From an uncultured Dialister sp. (GTDB lineage Bacteria; Bacillota; Negativicutes; Veillonellales; Dialisteraceae), in assembly GCA_900314595.1 (NCBI GenBank), contig OMVW01000001.1, positions 124,001 through 188,000 on the forward strand: a DNA stretch of 64,000 nt, in the 5' to 3' direction. The notes below the pieces were generated by a model. The model had not been told where the DNA came from. It did not search any database and worked only from the letters and a program-made list of their open reading frames with translations. Positions within the stretch are counted from its first letter, which is position 1, and each line of letters starts with the position of its first letter. The position numbers and the translations under genes were made by a program. Of this stretch, positions 8,113-15,810 are shown in pieces.

Positions 8113-9102
8113 TTATTTCTGGAGTGCATCAAGAGCTTCGGTTGCACGATCAACATAGAGACCGCGGATGTTAGCGTTTTCGCCAAGGCCATGGATGTAG
8201 GTCTTTACATTGAAGCCTTCTTTGGTCAGGATGCTCTTATGAGAATCCGGTTCGTCACCAGCCATATCGTTGTTAGCATGGTCGCCTGCAACCATCATGA
8301 TCGGCATAAGGGTTACATTCTTGTAGCCGCCAGCTTTCAGCTTCGGGATAACGTCTTCCAGATTCGGACGGCCTTCAACGGAGTAAACAAATACGCCATC
8401 CATGCCGAGTTCCTGAATGCGGTCCTGAATTACAGAGTAGTAAGCGTTGCCCGGATGCGGAGTGCCATGAGCCATAATCAGGGTAGCATCATGTTTGCCC
8501 ATCTTCGGGAACTGGGAGGACAGAGCTTTCAGGAAATCAACAACCTGATCCGGTTCACCTTCGGTACCCTGGAAGTACATCAGCGGGGTAGCAAGGGAAA
8601 TCTTCTTGAAATGCGGAACCTGCATCTTGGTTACTACAGAATCATAGCTGTATTCCATGCCCGGGATGACATCGAGAGATACGACAGCTACACGGGTGTA
8701 ACCTTCAGCCTGCAGTTTAGCAAAAGCTTCTTCCGGGGTCATCTTGGTGATACCTTCGTTAGCTTTTACGCGGTCAATAATGATGTGGGAGGTATATGCT
8801 TCAAATACCGGAACATCAGGATGAGCTTTCTGAATTGCTGCTTCTACTGCATCAATCGTCTTAGTACGAGTATCAGTGAAGGTGGTACCAAAGGTCATAA
8901 CCAGAATAGCATCTTTATCCGGTGCTTCTTTCATGGCCGGGTTTTCAGCAGTCCATACGCCTACAGTGGATGCTTCACGAAGAGCCGGGGTTACGTCCTT
9001 TACTTCCGGGTTCAGTTCATAAGCGTTGGCTGTCATGCCCATTCCCAGTACGCAGAGAGCTGCCATAGATGCGGTTAAAACACTTTTAATACTTCTTTTC
9101 AT
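8113..9102 (-). CDS. cbiK: Exported anaerobic cobaltochelatase CbiK
   Basis: A 329-residue class II chelatase that inserts Co2+ into (precorrin-2-derived) sirohydrochlorin. Residues 1-27 form a clear signal peptide ending TANA before YELNP, so the mature protein is predicted to be outside the cytoplasmic membrane. Family motifs seen are LVMTFGTTFTDTR near residue 70, IMAHGTPHPGN with the active-site histidine, and MIMMVAGDHANNDMAGDEPDS with the second metal-binding histidine and acidic residues. Exported CbiK proteins are known from Desulfovibrio (CbiKP), where a role in haem or metal handling has been discussed. Pairing with an uptake lipoprotein fits a periplasmic role here, but that is inference. 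AAAGGAG precedes the ATG. Confidence 0.92.
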   Translation of the reverse strand: MKRSIKSVLTASMAALCVLGMGMTANAYELNPEVKDVTPALREASTVGVWTAENPAMKEAPDKDAILVMTFGTTFTDTRTKTIDAVEAAIQKAHPDVPVFEAYTSHIIIDRVKANEGITKMTPEEAFAKLQAEGYTRVAVVSLDVIPGMEYSYDSVVTKMQVPHFKKISLATPLMYFQGTEGEPDQVVDFLKALSSQFPKMGKHDATLIMAHGTPHPGNAYYSVIQDRIQELGMDGVFVYSVEGRPNLEDVIPKLKAGGYKNVTLMPIMMVAGDHANNDMAGDEPDSHKSILTKEGFNVKTYIHGLGENANIRGLYVDRATEALDALQK

Positions 9103-9528
9103 GAAAAATCACTCCTTTGAAAATTTCCTGAAAATCAGGTGTGTACAGTTACATAAATGATGGTTTTCTTAAATCTTTTTCTGCTTTACCATCTTCTTGC
9201 CTGTACTTGCATAACTTGATTCTAGTACAACATTATCTGAAAGTCAATTATTTTTTTAAGAATTACTAACATTTTTTACGATTAAATTAATTTATAAGCT
9301 ATGCGGATTAATAATTAATTTGCAATATGGCAGGAAGCCATTTTCCGGCTACAATAAGTTTTAATATGTAAAAATATTTTAGCCAATTATTCATTTTTAT
9401 GGGGAGGGCCTCCTTCAGCATGGAGAATTTGCTGTATTTGTACATTTTAAATCTTATTCGATTTAGCTGTTTTCAGAAACATTATCATGGTATAATAAAA
9501 CGAATCCTTTGAAAAGGCGGTATGAATC
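9103..9528. other. Divergent AT-rich intergenic region
   Basis: There is no credible gene in these 426 bases between cbiK (-) and the mreB-like gene (+). They hold the cbiK promoter on the minus strand. On the plus strand there is a TATAAT at 9491-9496 shortly before the mreB-like gene, with only a weak -35 (TTTTCA or TGTTTT near 9468-9475). A short perfect palindrome, GGAGGGCCTCC, lies at about 9404-9414; its role is unknown. Confidence 0.6.
9219..9247 (-). promoter_or_regulatory. cbiK: Promoter of the cbiK-lipoprotein unit
   Basis: On the minus strand TTGACT (9247-9242) and TAGAAT (9224-9219) are separated by exactly 17 bases, an excellent sigma-70-type match, about 117 bases upstream of the cbiK start. 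Confidence 0.7.
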
Positions 9529-10557
9529 ATGTTTTCAGGAATGTCAAACTATCTGGGACTTGATATAGGTTCTTCCCAGGTACGTATATATAAGAATAAT
9601 CAGATAATTCTTTCTGAAGCTTCATTGGCTTTGATTAACAACACTTCGCGACAGGTTCAGGGGTTTGGTACTGACGCATTGATCCGTTTTCATAGTGCTC
9701 CGGAGAGTAGTTCTTTGGTATCCCCTGTTAGGAATGGTGTAATTTCAGATTATAATCTGACCAAGTCTATGCTTCACTTTTTTATCAACAAGGCTTTACA
9801 CAGGTCTGTAAGCCGTCCTGTTGTTATGGTCGCAATTTCATCAGAAATAAGTTCTGTTGCCAGACATGCTCTTGTTGATGCACTGGTTCATGCAGGGGCG
9901 CAGACTGTTTTCCTGATTCCGTCTCCAGCAGCTGCTGCAATTGGGGCTGGTATAAATCTGAATATTCCTTCAATTACGGTATCTCTTGTACTTGGCAGGA
10001 ATGTTTCTGATGCCGGGATTTACAGCTGCGGTGGTATTGTACGTCAGCTTGGGACTTCATTTGGCGGCCATAGTATAGATATCGGAATTTGCCAGTATAT
10101 TCAGGATAATTATAATATATTTATCGGGATTGAACAGGCAGAAAAGCTTAAATGTGAAATTTTATCCCTTGCGCGGAAAAAAGAGAACCGCGTATTTACT
10201 GTACGCGGCCGCAGATTAAGCGATGGAGTGGAAATTGTTGTTGAAATTTCTGTGGATGAAATGACTTCTGTTATGCAGCGATCTATGCAGCCATTGGTTA
10301 GCCTGATTAAACAATTGCTGCATGGTGCTACTCCGGAAATGGCAGATGATTTATTAAAACAGGGATTGCTTTTATCCGGAGGAAGTGCCAGATTTGATGG
10401 AATCTCTGAATGGCTTTCTTATGAATTGGGGATTCCTGTCAAGGTACCCTCTGAACCGGAAAATGTTATTGCAAAAGGCTGTTATGATGCCTGCCTTATA
10501 GAACGTTATCATTCTATGCTGATAGAAAATGGTGAGAAATATTATGGGGGAACATAA
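9529..10557 (+). CDS. mreB: MreB-like actin-fold protein with eroded nucleotide-binding motifs
   Basis: A 342-residue MreB/Mbl homologue at the head of the cell-shape operon. Kept family features include SPVRNGVISDYNLTKSML (65-82), AAAAIGAG (134-141), GGHSIDIGICQYI (179-191), IGIEQAEKLK (199-208) and LLSGGSARFDGI. Altered features: phosphate-1 DLGTANT is DIGSSQV (12-18), the catalytic IEEPM is IPSPA, and phosphate-2 DIGGGTTE is replaced by LVLGRNVSD (153-161). It is therefore predicted to bind or hydrolyse ATP poorly, yet keeps the fold and full length. ATG 9529 follows AAAGGCGG by eight bases. It probably works as a scaffold with MreC, MreD, PBP2 and RodA. Confidence 0.85.
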   Translation: MFSGMSNYLGLDIGSSQVRIYKNNQIILSEASLALINNTSRQVQGFGTDALIRFHSAPESSSLVSPVRNGVISDYNLTKSMLHFFINKALHRSVSRPVVMVAISSEISSVARHALVDALVHAGAQTVFLIPSPAAAAIGAGINLNIPSITVSLVLGRNVSDAGIYSCGGIVRQLGTSFGGHSIDIGICQYIQDNYNIFIGIEQAEKLKCEILSLARKKENRVFTVRGRRLSDGVEIVVEISVDEMTSVMQRSMQPLVSLIKQLLHGATPEMADDLLKQGLLLSGGSARFDGISEWLSYELGIPVKVPSEPENVIAKGCYDACLIERYHSMLIENGEKYYGGT

Positions 10558-10559
10558 CC

Positions 10560-11471
10560 TTGATATTTTTTGACAGAAAGAAAATTATAAGTGTTATATT
10601 ATTGTTTGCTTTTATAGCCGTTTGCGGATGGTTCTGGAGACACAGAGAGTATATTCCTTTTGTTTCACAACCGCTGGCTACAGGGGTAGCTCCTTTTGAG
10701 TATGGAGTCAGCCGTGCAGCATGGGCAGGCGAAAATGGTATGGATATATTCAAAAATGTAATTTCTAACTGGAAAGAACTGGAACATCTTCGCAGGGAGA
10801 ATGAGAGTCTTAAGACAGAACAAAATAAGTATAGTGAAATACTGGCAGAAAATATACGACTTCGGGAACTTCTCAAGTTTAAACGCGGCTATACCAGTTA
10901 TCATCTTTCCGGGGCTTCTGTAATAGGCAGGGATTATGGTGGGTGGACTCATACGATCCTTATAGATAGAGGAAGTGACAGCGGTCTCAGAAAATATATG
11001 CCGGTTATAGTTCCCGGCGGTCTTATAGGATTTGTCAGTGAGGTGTACATTAATTCTTCCAGAGTACAGCTTCTTCTGGACCCCCGTACCACTGTAGGCG
11101 GGATTGTTCAGAGACCCGCATCCCGTGTGGTTTCTATGGTGACCGGAAATAGCGGAAATCCTGGTTATTTAGCTATTATGTCCCTGCCCAGAGAAGCTGA
11201 TGTCATTAAAGGGGATACTATTGTTACTTCCGGATATGGTGGAGTTTATCCCAAAGGAATTGTCATTGGTACGGTAGAAAAAGTTAATAATGAGGGCTCT
11301 GATGGGACCCAGTCGGCTGAAATCAAGCCTGCGGCTGATTTTTCTCACCTTGAAGAGGTATTTGTTATTATGGATCATATTCAGAAAGTCAGTCCTGAAA
11401 GTATCACTGTCAAACCCCCAAAGAGGGAGCCTCCAATGAACCCGAACAAGCAGCAGGCAGGTGATAAATAA
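10560..11471 (+). CDS. mreC: Rod shape-determining protein MreC
   Basis: A 303-residue MreC with one N-terminal membrane helix (about residues 10-24), a coiled coil around residues 70-110 and the periplasmic double beta-barrel region containing GASVIGRDYGGWTHTILIDRG and LLLDPRTTVGGIV. MreC links the cytoskeleton to the peptidoglycan elongation enzymes. The start is TTG 10560, nine bases after a GGGGG run; no ATG gives the membrane helix. The gene lies two bases after the mreB-like stop and overlaps mreD by one base. The C-terminal tail is basic and proline-rich. Confidence 0.92.
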   Translation: MIFFDRKKIISVILLFAFIAVCGWFWRHREYIPFVSQPLATGVAPFEYGVSRAAWAGENGMDIFKNVISNWKELEHLRRENESLKTEQNKYSEILAENIRLRELLKFKRGYTSYHLSGASVIGRDYGGWTHTILIDRGSDSGLRKYMPVIVPGGLIGFVSEVYINSSRVQLLLDPRTTVGGIVQRPASRVVSMVTGNSGNPGYLAIMSLPREADVIKGDTIVTSGYGGVYPKGIVIGTVEKVNNEGSDGTQSAEIKPAADFSHLEEVFVIMDHIQKVSPESITVKPPKREPPMNPNKQQAGDK

Positions 11472-11962
11472 TGGCTGGATATAATCTGGTAATATTGATA
11501 TTTTCTGCTTTTCTTCTTCAGGGTTCTTTATTACCTTTTTTGTTTAATGGTATATTTCAGCCAGACATTTGTCTTGTTATCGTAACTCTGGCAGCTATAA
11601 TGCTTGACAGGAAAAGTGCCCTGATTCTTGCTTTTTCTACAGGTTTCCTGCAGGATGTTGTGATTGGCAATATGTTTGGACTTCATTTGCTTCCTTATCT
11701 GGCAATTACTTTCTTTTTAATTACTTATGGCAGGAAAAGATATAATCGCCACTGGTATGTTTCCGTAATGGCTGTGATTATTGCAACCATTATTTATTTT
11801 ATTCTTTCCGGCTTGCTTATGCAGTTTTCTGGAATTCATTCTTTCTTTTTTAATTTTTACTTTTATAGTGTTATTTCAGTAGCAATGATGAATGGATGCT
11901 GCGCGTTGCTTTTTCATAATTTGATGCGCATTTTCAAGGAGGAGGATGAGAGTCTTTGGTAA
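11471..11962 (+). CDS. mreD: Rod shape-determining protein MreD
   Basis: A 163-residue, very hydrophobic protein with about five membrane segments, the usual size for MreD. Similarity in this family is weak, so the call rests on topology and on its fixed place between mreC and the PBP2 gene. The segment FSTGFLQDVVIGNMFGLH matches the semi-conserved MreD loop. ATG overlaps the mreC stop, and the end overlaps the mrdA start by seven bases. It belongs to the membrane part of the elongasome. Confidence 0.9.
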   Translation: MAGYNLVILIFSAFLLQGSLLPFLFNGIFQPDICLVIVTLAAIMLDRKSALILAFSTGFLQDVVIGNMFGLHLLPYLAITFFLITYGRKRYNRHWYVSVMAVIIATIIYFILSGLLMQFSGIHSFFFNFYFYSVISVAMMNGCCALLFHNLMRIFKEEDESLW

Positions 11963-13827
11963 AACGCCACGTTCCATCTATTCTTGAAAATCTGGTAAAG
12001 GATAAGGAAGAATCCAGATATGTCAGGATGATTTATGCGGCAATTATTCTTCTCTTCATACTTGGTATCCGCTTATTCTGGATGCAGGTTATAGAGGGCA
12101 GTTATTATAAAAATGAGGCAGATGGGAATAGGATCAGACATTTGCCACAGCAGGCATCGAGAGGTGTCATGTATGACCGTAATGGTGTTATACTGGCTGG
12201 ATCCAGGCCCGCCTACAGCATTATTATGCCCGTGGACAGGAAAAAGAACAGCCTTGATGATGATGAACTGACCCGTCTTTCGGCCATGCTTAATAAACCC
12301 AAAGAGGATTTAAAGAAAAAGATCGAAGATAACAAGCTGGGTTTTGGGGCAATTTATCTGGCAAATGACGTAGGTGTTGATGTAGCTACACTGATTGAGG
12401 AAAAGAAGGACGAATTTCCCGGAATTGAAATTGAGGTGAACCCATTGAGGGTTTATCCTATGGGTGCTGCAGGTGCACAGATTCTTGGCTATGTTGGCGA
12501 GGCTGGACCTGAGGATCGGGATGCTGATGGAAATCCATATAAAACGGCTACTCTTATTGGCCGCTCCGGTTTGGAAAGACAGTATAATCTGTTTCTTGAA
12601 GGGAAAAATGGTTCCAGAACAGTCGAGGTAAATGCTTCAGGACAGCCGGTACGTTATGTGGATGGTCAGTCTGCAGTATCGGGGAATAATATCCGTCTGA
12701 CTCTGGATGCCCATCTGCAGCAGGCTGCTGAGGATGCTATTGACAGACAGGCAAGGAACCTGGCAGCTTCTGGTATTTTTACCACCGGGGCTTCTGCAGT
12801 TGCAATTGATCCTAATACCGGGGCTGTATTGGCTATGGTTAGCTGGCCGAGCTATGATCCGAATAAATTCAGTAAAGGTATATCTTCGGCGGATTGGAAT
12901 CAAATTATAGGAAATAAAAATCATCCAATGCAGAATCGTACGATTTCTGCTATGTATCCACCGGGCTCCCTCTTTAAGGTCGTTACCGGTGCTGCTGCAC
13001 TTGAATCAAAAGTGACTACTCCATCTGAAAGAATTTTTGATAGTGGCAAACATTGGCTTGTAGATAAAAGAAATTCAGAAGGAGAAGCTTTTGGCTGGAT
13101 TAATTTCTATGATGCCATTCAAAAATCGGATAATGTCTATTTCTATGAAATGGGACGCCGACTTGGTATAGATAAGATTTCAACAATGGCAGGAGAATTC
13201 GGCCTTGGAAAGGCGACCGGCATTGATTTATCCGGTGAAGCGGATGGCAACGTTGCCAGTGAACAGTATAAATTGAAAGTCTTTCATCAGGACTGGTATT
13301 TGGGGGAAACCATGGATGCCGCTATTGGCCAGAGTTTTAATCTGACTACTCCTATTCAGATGGCAATGGTTTATGCTTCTATTGCTAATGGAGGTTTTCG
13401 TTACAAACCTTATCTGGTTAATCGCATAGATAAACTGGATGGCACTCCGTTAAAAATTTATTCTCCCGAGCAAATAGGTACAATCCCTGTTTCAAAGTCA
13501 ACACTGGATGATATTCATAAAGCTCTCCGGATGGTTATGACAAAAGATGGAACAGGCGGCCTGCTGTTTTCAGATTATCCTGTACCGATTGCCGGTAAAT
13601 CCGGTACTGCGGAAACGAACGGTCTTGATAATGGCTGGTTTGTAGCTTATGCGCCTTTTGATAAACCGGAAATTGTAGTCCTTTGCATGTTTGAACACAG
13701 TGGATTTGGCTCTGAGTCCGCTGCTCCGGTTGTCAAACAGATTATGAATGCCTATTTCCATTTGGGCGACTTTGCCCCGGCTGGAAATAAGGAAACGAGA
13801 AAGGATGTAAATGGGGGTAAAGAATAA
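11956..13827 (+). CDS. mrdA: Penicillin-binding protein 2 (elongasome transpeptidase)
   Basis: A 623-residue class B PBP with one N-terminal membrane anchor (about residues 26-43), a PBP dimerisation region with RGVMYDRNG, and a transpeptidase domain. The catalytic motifs are all present: S338-L-F-K341, S391-D-N393 and K548-S-G-T. It cross-links peptidoglycan during elongation with RodA, encoded two genes later. The start is TTG 11956, about ten bases after AAGGAGGAGG (11938-11945). The gene overlaps both mreD and minD, so the operon is tightly coupled. Confidence 0.94.
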   Translation: MVKRHVPSILENLVKDKEESRYVRMIYAAIILLFILGIRLFWMQVIEGSYYKNEADGNRIRHLPQQASRGVMYDRNGVILAGSRPAYSIIMPVDRKKNSLDDDELTRLSAMLNKPKEDLKKKIEDNKLGFGAIYLANDVGVDVATLIEEKKDEFPGIEIEVNPLRVYPMGAAGAQILGYVGEAGPEDRDADGNPYKTATLIGRSGLERQYNLFLEGKNGSRTVEVNASGQPVRYVDGQSAVSGNNIRLTLDAHLQQAAEDAIDRQARNLAASGIFTTGASAVAIDPNTGAVLAMVSWPSYDPNKFSKGISSADWNQIIGNKNHPMQNRTISAMYPPGSLFKVVTGAAALESKVTTPSERIFDSGKHWLVDKRNSEGEAFGWINFYDAIQKSDNVYFYEMGRRLGIDKISTMAGEFGLGKATGIDLSGEADGNVASEQYKLKVFHQDWYLGETMDAAIGQSFNLTTPIQMAMVYASIANGGFRYKPYLVNRIDKLDGTPLKIYSPEQIGTIPVSKSTLDDIHKALRMVMTKDGTGGLLFSDYPVPIAGKSGTAETNGLDNGWFVAYAPFDKPEIVVLCMFEHSGFGSESAAPVVKQIMNAYFHLGDFAPAGNKETRKDVNGGKE

Positions 13828-14678
13828 TGGCTGCGATTTTTTCCATTGCTTCAGGTAAAGGCGGTGTAGGCAAAACCTTAATTACTTCATCCATTGGTAT
13901 CCTTTTGTCTCGTTGTGGAAAAAAAGTGATTATGATCGACGGAGATATGGGTCTCAGAAATATGGATCTTGTTCTAGGCGTCGAAAATGAATGCCTGTAT
14001 AATATTTATGATGTTGCAAAAGGGAAATGTTTCCTGGAGGATGCTGCTATTCGGGTCGCTGACAATCTTGATTTTTTACCTGCATCCCAGGAAGATTCCT
14101 GGAATGAGGTTTTCCCTCCGGCTATTGATACTGTAATTGAGGATATTCAGAATTCCTATGATTTTATTTTAATAGATTGTCCTGCAGGGCTGGAAAAGGG
14201 AATAGAGATGGCATTTTCTCTTTCTGACCGGATTATTGTAGTCGTTGCTCCATCCTGGGCTTCCAGGCGAAGTGCTGACCGTCTTTCTGCTATGGCGAAA
14301 CCGGGGGTTCCTTTATACTACATTCTCAATCAGTTTTCCTATGTCAATGACAGACAGATTGATTTGGAGGATATGTTAAATACTGTAGATCCGGATTTAT
14401 TTGGCGGTGTGCTTCCATATTCAGAGGTCGTGGATAAGCTGTCACATTTCGGGAATTTAAAAGATCTTGATGAAGATTGTGCTTTTTCAAAGGCTTTGTC
14501 ATATGTAATCCGGGGAATTCTGGAAAATAAAGAATTCCCGCTGAACCGCTGGCAGAGTTTTATACGCCTTGGAGATCAGGAAAATAGTAATATTTCATGT
14601 GGTTTGCTTTCAGGTAAATCTCATTATGGACTCACCTGGAATTCCGGAAGTAAAGCTTACAGACACCGGAGGAGATGA
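13827..14678 (+). CDS. minD: MinD-family ATPase
   Basis: A 283-residue MinD/ParA-type ATPase with the deviant Walker A GKGGVGKT (10-17, signature Lys11 and catalytic Lys16), IDGDMGLRNMDL, and ILIDCPAGLE. MinD places the division site by recruiting MinC to the membrane. No minC or minE is adjacent: the mrdA stop overlaps this start and rodA follows directly. The segment RWQSFIRLG near residue 245 may be the membrane-targeting helix. About 30 further residues follow it, where MinD normally ends. The family call is firm. A canonical Min role is uncertain in this context. Confidence 0.88.
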   Translation: MAAIFSIASGKGGVGKTLITSSIGILLSRCGKKVIMIDGDMGLRNMDLVLGVENECLYNIYDVAKGKCFLEDAAIRVADNLDFLPASQEDSWNEVFPPAIDTVIEDIQNSYDFILIDCPAGLEKGIEMAFSLSDRIIVVVAPSWASRRSADRLSAMAKPGVPLYYILNQFSYVNDRQIDLEDMLNTVDPDLFGGVLPYSEVVDKLSHFGNLKDLDEDCAFSKALSYVIRGILENKEFPLNRWQSFIRLGDQENSNISCGLLSGKSHYGLTWNSGSKAYRHRRR

Positions 14679-14683
14679 TATCA

Positions 14684-15802
14684 ATGAATCTGATTCGCTA
14701 CTGGCGCCGTATAGACAGCACATTGCTTTTGACTGTATTAGGCCTGGGAATCATATCTCTTCTTATTATATCCAGTGCAACTCATGCCAATATAGGACAT
14801 ACCGGACAATATGATTTCTTGATGAAACAGGGAATATTTCTGGCTGGAGGCATTGTCATTGCCGGCGTTTCACTTTATTTTGATTATAGGAAACTGCTTA
14901 GATTCGTTCCGGCACTTTTTGTTATTAATCTGGTTATGCTTCTGGTTGTTAAATTTGCGGGCGCCAGTGCTCTGGGTGCCCAAAGATGGATTCAGATTGG
15001 ACCATTCACGCTTCAACCGTCTGAATTCGCTAAACTGATAATGATTATATGCCTGGCAAAACTTTTGTCCGGAAACATGAATAAAGTTGGTTACCGAACC
15101 TGGAAAAGCCTGATTCCTGTAGCGGCTATGATGTTTATCCCAACTTTATTGATTTTTATTCAGCCAGATCTTGGAACAAGTCTTGTCTTTGCTGCTATAA
15201 CATTTGGCATGCTTTATATTTGCGGCCTTAATATGAAGCTGGTACGTCATGCCCTCATTGCCCTGGTCGTGGTATTTCCACTGATCTGGTTCTTTGTCCT
15301 TCACAGTTATCAGAAAATGCGTATTCTTGTGCTTTTCAATCCAAGTGTTGATCCTTATGGATCCGGATATCACGTTATCCAATCGAAGATCTCGATTGGC
15401 AGCGGCGGGTTTCTGGGGCAGGGGCTGTTCGAGGGAACTCAGAGTCAGCTCAATTTTCTTCCTGAAAATCATACGGATTTTATTTTTTCTGTTATTGGTG
15501 AAGAGCTTGGCTTTATAGGAGCTGTTTTTGTACTCTTTCTTTATTTTCTACTGCTTTACAGGGCCCTGATGATTTCCCGCTCTTCAGGAGATGCTTTCGG
15601 AAGTCTTTTAGCTTGTGGAATTTTTTCGATGTGGCTCTTTCAGATTTTTATCAATATCGGTATGACCCTGGGCATTATGCCGGTAACCGGTATCCCTCTT
15701 CCTTTCATGAGTTATGGGGGAAGTGCTCTTTTAATGAATCTTCTTTGCGTTGGTCTTTTGATGAATATTTACTTGAGACGTAAGAAGTTGATGTTTGATT
15801 AG
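14684..15802 (+). CDS. rodA: Peptidoglycan glycosyltransferase RodA
   Basis: A 372-residue SEDS-family polytopic membrane protein with about ten hydrophobic segments. The motifs GAQRWIQIGPFTLQPSEFAKL and GIPLPFMSYGGSALL are diagnostic of RodA/FtsW. The operon partners (MreC, MreD, PBP2) favour RodA over FtsW. I chose ATG 14684 because GGAGGAG (14668-14674) sits nine bases upstream; ATG 14675, overlapping the minD stop, is too close to that site. It polymerises glycan strands for side-wall growth. Confidence 0.93.
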   Translation: MNLIRYWRRIDSTLLLTVLGLGIISLLIISSATHANIGHTGQYDFLMKQGIFLAGGIVIAGVSLYFDYRKLLRFVPALFVINLVMLLVVKFAGASALGAQRWIQIGPFTLQPSEFAKLIMIICLAKLLSGNMNKVGYRTWKSLIPVAAMMFIPTLLIFIQPDLGTSLVFAAITFGMLYICGLNMKLVRHALIALVVVFPLIWFFVLHSYQKMRILVLFNPSVDPYGSGYHVIQSKISIGSGGFLGQGLFEGTQSQLNFLPENHTDFIFSVIGEELGFIGAVFVLFLYFLLLYRALMISRSSGDAFGSLLACGIFSMWLFQIFINIGMTLGIMPVTGIPLPFMSYGGSALLMNLLCVGLLMNIYLRRKKLMFD

Positions 15803-15810
15803 GAGTAATC

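Noticed and set aside
8191..9078. A long open frame on + antisense to cbiK
   Set aside because: It lies fully opposite the well-supported cbiK, has no ribosome site and a composition with no family motif.
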